From Spirometra erinaceieuropaei (lineage: Eukaryota; Platyhelminthes; Cestoda; Diphyllobothriidea; Diphyllobothriidae), in NCBI GenBank assembly GCA_902702965.1, contig CACRXP010000397.1, positions 362,750-426,749 on the forward strand: 64,000 nucleotides of DNA, in the 5' to 3' direction. A program made the translations under genes and the position numbers. Shown here piece after piece: positions 1 through 11,400 of this stretch (position 1 is its first letter; every line of letters begins with the position of its first letter). The notes beneath the pieces were generated by a model that saw only the letters and a program-made list of their open reading frames with translations, did not search any database and was not told the origin of the DNA.

Positions 1-69
1 CACATCCCCTATCGGTACTGACCTCTGTTTTTAAATAAATAAATGTGTATATATATATATCTAAATAGA

Positions 70-330
70 TAAGGTGATACCGACAAAGACAAGGGAGACC
101 GGAATAGTCAGTTCTGGCTTATTAGCCGTCATCAGCCAGTCATACCCAACCCCAAGTGTGGATCACTTGAGCTTCGAACTCGGGATCTTTGGTCATGGAG
201 TTTGAGGCTCTACCATTGAGCCACGGGTCCGTTGTCCTGTCGGTTGTGATCGGGAATATCAATTATGACAGATGGACGCTTACCGATCAGGTTACAGAAC
301 ATGCTCGTTCTGTTTTGTCTTGGGGCCCGT
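70..330 (-). repeat. tRNA-derived SINE (family A), minus copy with upstream extension
   Basis: Read on the minus strand, the core has a tRNA-like head (GGCTCAATGGTAGAG box A and TTCGAAC box B region), then TGTGGTTGGGTATGACTGGC-type body sequence, and ends in GTCTTTGTCGGTATCACCTT. About 95 bases upstream of the tRNA-like head (to about 330) also match the other copies. It faces the copy at 358-520, making a large inverted repeat. Confidence 0.75.
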
Positions 331-357
331 GATCTTTGGTCATGGAGTTTGACGCAC

Positions 358-520
358 GGGCCCGTGGCTCAATGGTAGAGCGTCAAACTCCATGACAAAA
401 GATCCCGGGTTCGAATCTCAATTGATCCACACTTGGGGTTGGGTAGGACTGGTTGATGACAGCTAATAAGCCAGAAATGGCCATTCCGGTCTCCCTTGTC
501 TTTTTCGGTATCACCTTATC
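358..520 (+). repeat. tRNA-derived SINE (family A), plus copy
   Basis: It begins GGGCCCGTGGCTCAATGGTA (box A-like) and has GGGTTCGAATC (box B), then a family-specific body ending CGGTATCACCTT. It is the reverse complement of the element at 70-230 with a few differences. Flanks at 265-325 and 571-634 are also inverted copies of each other, so the inverted repeat is longer than the SINEs themselves. Confidence 0.78.
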
Positions 521-656
521 TACATATATCACTAGTCGCTGTGCGAATGCCTGCGAGAGTTTAAGTATGAGCCCCAAGGCACAACCGAACGAGCATGTTC
601 TGTAACCTGATCGGTGAGCGTTCATCTGCCATAACATATATATATATATAAATTGA

Positions 657-1206
657 AAAACAGGCATCCCAAGAAGTAATATTAGAAAGGTGAAGTTCTT
701 TGGGAAACAGCAAAATTTTATTGTGAATTTTCGAGACTGGTTCCCCAGCTCGTCTTCAGACAACGGGTGTGCAAAAACAATTAACTTTTAGACTGAGTCT
801 GGCAAAAGGAATCCATGATTGGTTAATGCTGTCATCTCGGGATTGGCTGACTCAGTTTGAATCTGTCCTTAACGATTTTGTATGTGGCATCTAAATCGAT
901 ATGCCGGTTGATGCATGTCTCATCTGAGTGCATTGCCTCCAGGAATTCGCGGCTTTTTCTTATTTGGCAGGCGCCAACACTGCGAGTGTTCTCCCATGCG
1001 AATTTATGCCCAGTGTCTAGTGTGTGCATGGCCAGCAGGGATAGATGGTCGCGTCTCTTCACCGCTAACTGATGCTCATGTATACGGGTTGAGACAGATT
1101 TCCCAGTTTGGCCACAATAAACGGCATCACAACTAGAACACGGGATTTTGTAGACGACACTTTTTCTTTCGAGGTAGCCGACCCTGTCCTTAGGGTGCAC
1201 AAGCAC
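657..1206 (-). pseudogene. Penelope-like element 3' part: GIY-YIG endonuclease domain and tail
   Basis: A minus-strand frame at 1206-832 encodes 124 residues with VYKIPCSSCDAVYCGQTGKS, then RIHEH and a region ending TCINRHIDLDATYKIVKDRF. This is the GIY-YIG nuclease type found at the C terminus of Penelope-like retroelements, where it makes the nick used for target-primed reverse transcription. The reverse transcriptase is absent, so this is a 5'-truncated copy. Bases 831 to 657 are the 3' tail (containing TCTGAAGACGAGCTGGGGAA), ending next to a TA run. It abuts an inverted tail copy at 1203-1449. The open frame suggests a fairly young fragment, but it is not a complete gene. Confidence 0.82.
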
Positions 1207-1445
1207 TCAGATGAGGCATGCATCAACCGGCATATCGATTTAGATGCCACATACTTAATCGTTTAGGACAGATTCAAACTGAGTCAGCCAATCCCGAGAT
1301 GACAACATTAACCAATCATGGATTCCTTTTGCCAGACTCAGTCTAAAAGTTAATTGTTTTTGCACACCCGTTGTCTGAAGACGAGCTGGAAAACCAGTCT
1401 CGAAAATTCACAATAAAATTTTGCTGTTTCCCAAAGAACTTCACC

Positions 1446-1449
<4 letters not shown>
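1203..1449 (+). repeat. Inverted copy of the Penelope tail
   Basis: This stretch is the near-perfect reverse complement of 657-930: it repeats the end of the GIY-YIG frame (CATCAACCGGCATATCGATT) and the whole tail to TTCACCTTTCTAATA, followed by a TA run. Head-to-head tails are a known feature of PLE insertions with inverted pseudo-LTRs. Confidence 0.8.
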
Positions 1450-1482
<33 letters not shown>

Positions 1483-2292
1483 GAGAAGGTCGCTAACCGA
1501 TTAGGTCACTGAATATGACCGCCCGTGGTGGTGTGAAGCCAAATGGAGAGCCCTTTTTCATTTTGCTAGGGTCGATTTACTGACGAATCGACGCCCGAGG
1601 TCCAAAGTACATATTTTAACTAAACCTCATACCACCAGACTTCATTAGTCGTCCGCCGATGTATGTGCCGGTAGGAAATATTGGTGTCAGGGAACAGCTT
1701 GAAGGGTTTGGGAGATAGTTTGGCAGTCGGAGCGAAAACTACTTTCATGTTGCCTGGCAGCCACGCTGTCAGTCCCTTTCCACCTATACCAAGAAGATCC
1801 CTACTAGCAGCCTGCACACGCGTCAAACTGGGCAGCTGCGCTTAATTTGCTGCTGTAACCACCACTGCGCCCAATGGGATGTTTAATTCACCCAAACCGC
1901 CGGTTGTCGTTTTCTCAACTGTCGACTTATGCAGGTACCATTAACCTGTTGCCCGCTTAATTCAGCCCGTGCCAGTTTGGTACGAGAGCATGGACCCCCC
2001 GCATTGCAGGTGGGCACAGAATTAGGGCTGGAGTAGGGAAAAAGACATCCTCCTGAAGTTAGCGTAAGATCACATGTAGTAGTCCTGGGGCGGGGGCCAA
2101 CTTCCCGTGTCCGACCACGGTTCTCATTCCTAGCCGACACGTACCCTCCTTTTCCCAAAGACTACGAGCAAAATGTGAGTCGCTAGCTGTTTGTTGAAGA
2201 CGACTGCTTGTTAAGGGGTCTCCCCACTTCGGAAGATGGTTAAGAGTCCTCACAGCCACGCTGTCCGGTGGCGATACGTTAAATGCACTTAC

Positions 2293-2479
2293 ATTTAACA
2301 ACCTCCGGGTACAGACAAACTCCGTCATCGTTGTTCCCGTCCCCATCGTTGCTGGTTGTGACGAAACCGTTGGGTAAGATGGACAAAAAGAGATTTGGGT
2401 TTGCGAATGATTCGAGGACGACAAATCCCTTGGCCTTGTTGCGATTAACTCGAAAGTAGCAGGACACACCACCCTCGCC
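2293..2479 (-). CDS. Exon 9: beta-trefoil-like unit; gene continues beyond the window
   Basis: The acceptor CATTTTCTTTGCTAG precedes 2479. The exon opens in phase 0 with GEGGVSCYFRVNRNKAKGFV, then VLESFANPNLFLSILPNGFV and the acidic loop TSNDGDGNNDDG, ending CLYPEVVK. This is the best-preserved trefoil-like repeat in the gene and serves as the reference for exons 5 to 8. The donor AAAT|GTAAGT at 2292 is strong and leaves phase 1. No further coding segment on this strand could be recognised between 2292 and the window edge, so the C terminus lies outside. A longer open frame covering 2059-2517 in another reading frame is treated as a shadow. Confidence 0.75.
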
Positions 2480-5400
2480 CTAGCAAAGAAAATGAAGCAT
2501 GAGAAGCATAAACACACGAAAAAAGATTGCTTTAATTATTACGCAGTTGTAGGCCTCGCTCCCGAGGATGGACAGCCAGACAGGAAGCAGCTTCAGTACA
2601 TGAATACCATGTTCTCGCCGCTAGACTGACTGAACAATAACATTCGGAGAATATGCAGTTATTGATAACGGTTATGGCTGTGGCGTGTTGAGGGAGTAGA
2701 TGTGCTACCTCTTAAAATGCTAACCAGAATTCTGAAATATGTTTTAGGTTCGGGATGGTTACTTAGGGAGTGTTCGAATACTAATTAACGTGGAACAAAA
2801 TCTCATGATATTTCAGTTACGGCGGAATACCGGCTTTTGAGCGAGCTCCTTTTTGGGCGTCTGTAAAAGATACACTCTTGAAAAATGACTTGTTCAGTAG
2901 TATGAGTGTTTTCCATCGATTTTCGGTGTTCCCAAAAATCCAAACGTATTTTATAAAAAACATGTGCAAAAATATTCTTCCTTGTACCCATCTGGTAACT
3001 TCTTCAAGTTTCCTACTTGAAAAGGTAACGTCTGTTGGCCTTAAAAATGTTTTTCATTTCACGAATTATTTTGAACCTGACCTACCATCACACAAGCATT
3101 TGGCGTTTCTAAGATACAAGCTATGTGTTCTCCATGTTAGAAAAATCATACGTTGTTCCACATTATCAAGGATACGATGTTTAGACATTTGTTAGGAAAT
3201 ATACAGTCTAGTATCCGGAATATAAAGCACACGGGTCCCTCCAATTGTATTCAGACTTTAAACGAATAGATAAAAAGTGCCTTTTTGTGCCGGAAAGGTG
3301 TTATTGAGGTTTTGTAAGTTAGGAAGTTACACGAATGGATGCGAATATGCAAATCTCAGGTTCTTATTACAAAGAAGGTGAATGCTTGGCATTGAAACGA
3401 CGCTGTCCCAGTGATCGCGCGTTTTTCTTTGCGGTAGGAATTAACTTCTAGAAATGTGGACGACCGAACTTTTTAAACGCAAAAATTTATACTTTTTTCA
3501 AACACTATGCAAGTGGGAGTAACTGCCCTTAAATAAAGGCAGGAGCTAACATTGCGTTAGTTGTTTCTGTCAAAATTAAGCAACATCAGACGGCTAATAA
3601 CCGCAGAGAACTCAAATAATCACAAAAGTATATTTATTTCATTTTGAGTGGGATCATCAGAGTTTGGTGGAGAGGCTGTTGACGAAGAGTTGCAATCCCA
3701 TGGTTCAGGCCTTACTCACAGATTAGGTTTTTTGCATATCCTTATGTAAGCCTCGTTTAAGCAATCTTTTACCTTCGCCAGCAAGGTCGAGGTTTTAACT
3801 TCCTGTTTGGTGAATGTTGACCTCCCCCCTCCACCGCAGTTTGTCAAACAGAAGAATGAGAAATCACTATAGCCTGTCTGCTGAAAAGTCACTTTCTGTA
3901 AAACAAACTGTCCGAATGACGTAGAGCTCTTTGCGAGCACCGACTGTTTTCTTTGGCTCATGCGCGAAGTAGCGGTCGAATCCAACCGCATGAGGCATTT
4001 GGGCGTGATGCTCCGACCCAGGGCAGAATGCAGAGAGCGGAGGGTGTGCGCAAAGTCGTCGAGTTTACCTCAAACCGACACCCGCCCAGTGTTGGGCATA
4101 AGAGGCTTGACCGTACACGCCCAGCCGCTAGGGCAAAAATAAATGCATTAAGGGGCAGGTCTGTATAGGTTTTCGAGTTACTTTTTTTCCAGTCAGGTTT
4201 TCCCGTCTTCCTTTGTCGAATTTTTGATCCTACCTTGAGAGCATCGTCGAGGGGCATGTTTGTAACCTGAACCTCCCGTCGTTACTTTCGCCTTTATTCC
4301 TTCCATGTGTACGACTGTACTACGCTGAATACCTTGATTTTCCCGTTCTACAAAAGCCTCATCATCCATCATTAAGATGCAGTCTTAGCGGATTAGGATT
4401 GGCATTCGGCAAAGTTTCGTTTTCTACGCTGCTGATTTGTCACATGTGGGATGGGCGTGAAATTCCAGAAGCAGATGAGGTCGGACATGAGAATATGGAC
4501 CTCGTAAGATCACAAATGACTTCACACAAAATTCCGTTAGGTCCATACTTCCATGTCCCGAGTTTGGACCGCACACTTGCCCTCTCAACTACAACCCTAG
4601 CCGTAATTGTCCTAACCTTAACAGAAACACTAACCCGAGGCCCAACTCCTCCTAGAAGTAAGGAAAAGACCAAATACACTACGGGGTCTATGCTTCCGTG
4701 CAAAGCAGAAAGGGAAAACACGGCAAGTAATTTTTGTTAGTCTGCCTACTCACAAAACCTTGGCGGAGAATGACGCCCTCGGCTGCTTTGAAAGTAGGAA
4801 CGAAATGTGCTAACCAAGACAACTTGTTTAGGCATATACTCCGGGAAAAGTGATCGCCTATCTGGACGCAGAAAATCCTGGGGATTACTCATTTTCTAAC
4901 AATTTACAGGAAACAGAATGCCGACGTGAACTAGGATTGGAGGCAGTACACCATTTCTCATCGTGTACCACAAAGTGTGGTCGTTCCGCGACTCCCTGAA
5001 AATCATCTTACCCGTCTAGGAAGTTACAAAGTTCTTGCACAGGTTCAGTCTTCTACTTTCGACGTGACAGTTGGACGAACAGGATGTGAATTTTTACTGT
5101 CGGAGCTTTGAGTTAAAGTCACAGCGTCTGTTATTTGGCCAACACTGCATTCACACTCAAGTAAACAAGACCGTAAATTTTATTTTTGTATTTGAAACAT
5201 CTAATACTGGATTGCGAGCACACAAAGCAAGACCTCGTAGTCATCTGCCTTGTTTGATGACACCGGCTCGGACTGTCTATTGCCAAGTGACAAACAGCTT
5301 ATATGCACCGCACTTGAATCGCTTTTCTACAGGAGGGATTCAGATCTTCTCGTCAGGCAGTTTGAATGCTAGCACGCGGATGATATAAAATCCAGATAAC

Positions 5401-8400
5401 CTTCCGAAGCCTGTGTAAAAATAAGAGAAATTAAAACAGTACGAGCACTTGCCATGATGTCGCATTCTCCGGCGCTAACAATGCGAAGAAAGCGGCCCGG
5501 ATAAACAACAGACTCGAACATCCGTAGACCTTTCGTTTGCGCGCCCTTTGTTCTGGGCACGTGGCGTACCCGCCACAACGCATTGCTGTCGCGGGCCCCA
5601 GTTGCCCAGGCAAATATCTGTGGAGGTGACACGAGGTCCTCCTTCAGACCGGTCGTGAGGGGCTCGCTAATGCTTCCAGGACAGATGGTCTGTTCGTGGT
5701 TGGTGCAGAGCATGATGATGCCTTCATTTCGCATGCTGCCCTGTGTGAAGAGGGAGAGGGGGTAAAATAAAGGCTTGGGATTTCCCGTCAAAGCAAAAGT
5801 GTTCAGAGATGCTGACTGAAACAGTGGGCTTGAATATTCACTCCAGTGTTTGGTAAGACATGCGAATAGTACCCCCGTTCCATTAATACAAGTGACCTTG
5901 CGCAAAATTCCAGTAATGATACCCAGTACCGTATCCTTGTTCCAACTTTAGCCTAATCCTAACCTCAACCTTGGACCTAGTACTAAACTTAATCCCAACC
6001 CTGACTTTGACTTTAAGCCTAGTCCCCTGGAATTTAGCGCAAGGCCACCCGCCTTACGGGGGAGTTCCCATTTTCGTGTACTAACCAGTTTCTTTGTAGG
6101 TAATACGTTAATTTATGTATTAATCATGCCTAGGGACGGGTGTCATGATTCCTAGTGCGAGGGCGCGTTCTACCTGCTGGGACTGGAGACAAAATGCGTT
6201 CAGAGAGGGCGCTGCACCGCGTCTCAGGTACTTTCGTACGAGACGGGATAACGGCTCTCCAACCACTCGCACACTTTTTTAAAGTCATTTTCACTGAACT
6301 CATAAACGGAGCTTTTCTATAGCTTTTGTGCGCGGAAATGCCTTTTTGTACAGTTTAAATGCCAGCTTTCAAGAAAGAAGATAGTTTAGTTGTCAAAGTC
6401 GTCCAAATACTTGAGTTAGTGCTTTTTAATTCCTTCAGGAAGTAATTGCAAGCTTGGCGTAAGTTAGCATGCACTAAGGTCTATAGATGCAGACTGAAAG
6501 TTTCTGTATAAATATTTAAGCTGAAACTGAATGACCACATAACTGCCGATAGGCCGGTAGTAGTATATTTTAGCGTTAGAGGATACCATAGTTGACTGCA
6601 CAGGTACTAGCTAAAAGCCCAGACACGCGTGTTGCGCTGTTATTCTGTCGCTGCATGGCACAGCCGCAAGGGGCTCGAGTACCTGTGCTGCTAATATGGT
6701 TTTTTGTAACCCTAAAAAATACTTGAGTTTTCTAGGCAGTATCTGAATCTTTCATCTTATGAACTTTTTCTGAGCTACATTGTATCTGTTTTAACTAGAA
6801 AATGTCCAGCTACTTTCCTATTTGTAGACAAATTTTCCCTATATCCACGAATCATTACAATAGTGATACATCACGTTGCATGAAAACAAATAATTCATTA
6901 CTTTAGATTCATAATTTTGGAGGACGCACTTCCACATAAATTAAATATATAAAGGGATTTCCTGTGGACTCCTTCTAATAGGCATTGTTAAGCTCAAGCA
7001 GACACTGAAGATCGGCGCCCAAATGAATGTTGCAAAAGAATAAATTTTCTTCTGAGTGTTATTTTCATTTAAAGCTGCATTCCCCGTGCTGCAGCGCAAT
7101 AAGAAAGCTATTCTTTTTTTTCAAACTGATTGGTTTTTTAATTACCTCCGAAAATTTTTTAGTTATGACAGACTGTCACAATCATTAGCTGTGCATACTC
7201 CTATTTGCAGGTCACATTTGATGTTTGCTGCACTGACTGTCGTAACTGTACCTCTAAGTTGCGCAACATAACTGACAAATTACCAGAAATTACAGTTCGA
7301 CCGTCACAACCGGTGATGTCTTCCGTTCGCCCCACGGGGTGGGCGCAGTGTCGCTGGCTCACACGTGAATTAGTTCACAGTGACGCAGACTCACACTGCA
7401 TCCACCACACTGTCTCCTCCCTCACTAACCCATCAGCTCTGACAGGAATATGTCAATACGCCCGAAGGTAATCTTGGACGATAATCTGGGAGTGGATGTG
7501 TCCTCATCGCAAAAACATACCTCAGGATAAAATTAAATTTTTTGCGAGCAGTGCGTTGAAGTGGAATCACTACCAAACTTCGCGAAAAAGAGCAAAGACC
7601 TTTTAATTGCCCTTAACTAAGACACCGCATGTTCACTGGCTGAAATACAGTAACAGAACGCAGACCCACAGTCATCGTTGCATATGCGTTCAGTCAACAG
7701 ATACCTAATATCTTGCGTATTTATTTGCGACTTATCAGTATGTACTTTGGACCAGCCATTTTATTATCGAAGAGATTAAAGAGATTTGCCATCCAGTTGT
7801 TTTTAGACGAGTGCAATCTCGATTATTATTATTAAAATTTCTGAGTAAGTCCGCTTTACAATTTATGACCCATATGGCCTTTAACACACTCACAAAACAC
7901 ACCATTAAAAATCCCAGCAACGGTTATTCAACGGTTAACTTCTTGGGTGGTAGCAAGACGAAATATTCGTTTGTATATACTGCATATTATTGCTTGATTT
8001 TGTAGCTGCAAACGCTACTCTTTGATTCGGCGAAGTTGATGGTGTAGCCGGCCGGATGAGCGCGCTTCCAACGATCTAATTCTGGGTTCGTTCAGTAATG
8101 AAGATTGAAACCTTAAATACCAGAGTACTGCATTTAACATTGTCAGAAAAATAAGTCTTCATATATATACATATGTATGAAGATCAGAGGTGGTATGCAT
8201 TCAGAGCCGATATAATGAGAAAAGGAAGAGGTTCTTCGGAAAAATCTGGCTGGTGACACCAATCCTACGTCAAATAAAATGAAAATGACGACAGGTTGGT
8301 GTCACTAGCTCGATTTTTCCGAAGAACCTCTTCCTTTTTCATATATATATTAATTAGAAAGGGATAAATCCGTTGGGAAACTCAACAATTTTTATTCTGC

Positions 8401-11400
8401 AAATTCGTGACATTCGTTCTCCAGGTCGTCTTCAGACATGTGGAGAATATACCAAAAAGTTAGCATTTTTAAAAGGAGGCATAAAATCGATACCGTCCTT
8501 TAAATCCTACCAATAAGTTATGGCCTTGGCTGACATCTCGTGTTGATTGGTTGCGGTCTCTTCCACCTTCCCCTGGGATTATTGTAAACGGTGTCTAGAA
8601 CATTATGCCGGTTAATGCATTTTGAGTAGAGTATATGGCCTCCAAAAATTCACGGCCTTTTTAGATGGACAAATACCAACAATGCGAGTTTTGTCCCAAG
8701 CAAATTTATGGCCAGTTTCCAATGTGTTCATGGTCTCGCCCCCTCACTGCCAGTTGGTGTTCGTGTATGCGTGTAGGGGCCGATTTTCTAGTTCGACCAC
8801 AGTAAACTGCACTGCAGGTGTCAAGCGGAATATTATAGACGACCTCTTTCTTATCTGAATATCTCAACCTATCTCAAGGGTGTACGAGATGGTTGCGTAG
8901 TGTGATCATCGGTCTGTGCGTCACCTGTGTTTTATGTTTCCTCAGATGTCTTTCGACGAGTTCAGACATGTATTTACTGTACCGAAGTATTCCCTAGGCT
9001 GTCTGTTTGGGCCCTTGATCAGAACAAACTAGTTCCTTGTCTTTTCCTCTTAATTCCTGTTGTCTCATGCATAGCGTACCAAATCTCTGGCGTGCCCGTT
9101 TTGGGAAACGAGTCTGAACAAGTAGTTAAGTTCTATTAGGTAATTATTGTTGTCTGATCAAGCGAAGCCAGTAGGGGGTGTCTATGATTTCAGCAAGAAA
9201 ACCGGAGATAGGTGGTCCTGTGGGATGTTGACGTGCATCGCGTGGCGATGTGTGATCGCAGTCTGGACAATGAACACTGGTTTGACTTTGACGGTGTCCA
9301 AGTGCTCAGTAGAGCTGGAAGCAGACTGGCGAGAGAAATAATTGAGGCCTGACAAACAAACATCAACTCCACCAACCGCAGCGTTGACCTTTCGGCCGCA
9401 TATGAGGCCTCCAGACAACACTTAGGCGCGAGGGGAGGCCCAATGAAGATATAGAATGATGACCGTCTCAGGAGTGAGTGAGAAGGACCTATTTGAGCCG
9501 TGTATCCCTCATATTCCCTATATCTGATGATGCGCTCGAGTACGAGTGTGAAACGTTAGATGAATAAATCATTCTCTCCAGAGCTCGCCTTACCATCTTT
9601 AAACCTAACACCTGGGATCAACATTATATATGTAGGTTTTACAAACTACATGAAATTCCCGTCTAAAACTATGAAAAGAATTCCAAAACGTGGTCACTTA
9701 TTGTAATTTTGAACGTTGGTATAGTGCCAGCCGGCATCGAGAACGAGCTACCACCGCAATATCCGGGAGCATGCCCACGGATGCCACCCATCCATAATTG
9801 ACGGTTTGGGTTCAGTGGACTCCACTTAATTGACCTACTTCGTAAGCCAAAGATGTCAAGCTTGATTCAGCGTCTGCCCTGTATAAATTAATTAACGGCG
9901 GAGAGCCACTAGATAAAAGTTTCCTCAACGTTTGGCCTCATACATTCCCGTTCCGACGCTCACGATATTCCAATAGTCGTTAAGCAATACTTATTCGTCT
10001 TGTCTCTTGATTTTTCGTCGCCCATACCGTCGAAGACATCGGCACGCCTGTTTCCCCTGCTGTCTGATACTCGCCACTAAAGGGACGGTTGGCTCCTTAT
10101 CTGGTCCAGTGGGACAACGTTTTCAGGTATCATCAGCGCCGTCCTTGGCATCTTGCTCGCACGACAGCGATTGGTATGAATATGCGTCGTCAACCTGGTC
10201 CCAAATCGGATGCTCTCGTCGCGTCATTCTCAAGAGGCCGTCGACACACAGTATCTTCGTTTTAGTCACCCTCAGTCCACGGACGGTCAACCTGCATTAC
10301 GCGTTACGACCACCATCGGTCCTTGGCTGACTTTCTCGTTGTCAAGTTACCTACAAGTTTGTGTAGGTTACCTGTCATAACTGTCAATCACTGGACTATC
10401 TCACTGTATGTCCCAAGTGAAGGATATCCTCTTAACCTTGTAACTGTGAATTCTGAGGGTAAAATCTCACAGGCTCAACGGAGCTAGATAAGGGGAAAAG
10501 AAAGCAAAGAATAATTTATGGCAATGCATGCAACATTTTTCTGGTCTCCAACACTTGCCTCGAAAAAGCGATCTGCAGAATCAACCAGTGGCCCGACTAA
10601 CTGGATTACACCTTACCATGAATAGGAGATTACGCATGGCAGTGGGAACAAACAGAAACAGTAGTAAACAAATGCTCAACCATCACTGAGCTCTACGGCC
10701 TAATTTTGCAGGTCAGTGTATGCCTTTACAAACTTCTAGACAGAGATAAAACCAGTTGTGATCGATTTTGTTCTTTCTCTATCAGAATTAACTCCCTAAT
10801 CTTTCAAATTTGGCTTGCGCTACTGTCAAACCAGGAAAACAAGAGGATTATTGGAATCTCAAGAAGACAAAGCCTGTCTGCTAGGTAAACTGCAACTGCC
10901 TGGTGCTTTTGCAGGTGGCGAAGATTTCAGTAAGGGATGGCTGCTAAATGAGCAAGCCCTCGAGTCTGATAAATGCGCTGCCGTGAACTATGCGGCAGCA
11001 ATGCCTTAGGGCAGGACTAGACTTCGATCGTATCACGAGTCCCAATGGTCTTCTAGCATGACGAATATTGCCCATAAGTCAACGGACCTTGCGCGACTGC
11101 TGCGCAGCAGTAATGAAATGTTAAACTGGTATGCCGCGGCGGCAGCAGCGACACGAACTTTAGGCAATCTTTCATTCACGGTAGAAGCAAACAGGCGAGT
11201 TCCAGGAAGCAGTTCAGAAGACGAAGATGTGATCAATGGAACAAGAAATTTATTGGCCCGACGTTTCGGATTCTCACTCGAACACATCGTCAGAGACAGT
11301 CGCAGATAAGGGTGATGGTGGCACACGGAGTGCAGTAATTATAGCACATGGTTGCCGTGGGACCATATGCGTGCTTGTATAAATCATCCAACTCCTGAGG

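Larger units (their letters stand above)
1..2292 (-). other. Intron 9 (partial), SINE and Penelope-derived
   Basis: This is sequence downstream of exon 9 on the gene strand. It holds two inverted SINE copies (70-520) inside a larger inverted repeat, a Penelope-like fragment with inverted tails (657-1449), TA-dinucleotide runs (45-58, 637-652, 1450-1482) and an unassigned stretch at 1490-2290 in which I see no supported coding sequence. Confidence 0.6.
2480..5452 (-). other. Intron 8 (GC-AG)
   Basis: It is bounded by the GC donor of exon 8 and the AG acceptor of exon 9. It contains a half palindromic element (2716-3260) and a short CCTAA-like patch (4585-4665). The rest (3260-4580 and 4670-5450) shows nothing I can assign. 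Confidence 0.55.

Noticed and set aside
45..1482. CRISPR-like or functional meaning of the TA runs
   Set aside because: They are simple (TA)n microsatellites next to retroelement tails, with no spaced repeats.
2059..2517. 152-codon minus open frame overlapping exon 9 in another frame
   Set aside because: Its residues show no domain, whereas the exon 9 frame matches the repeat in exon 8 and has good splice sites.
7205..7471. Cysteine-rich plus-strand frame (VTFDVCCTDCRNCTSK) after a plausible acceptor at 7210
   Set aside because: No domain was recognised, no partner exon was found on the plus strand, and it lies in an intron of the minus-strand gene.
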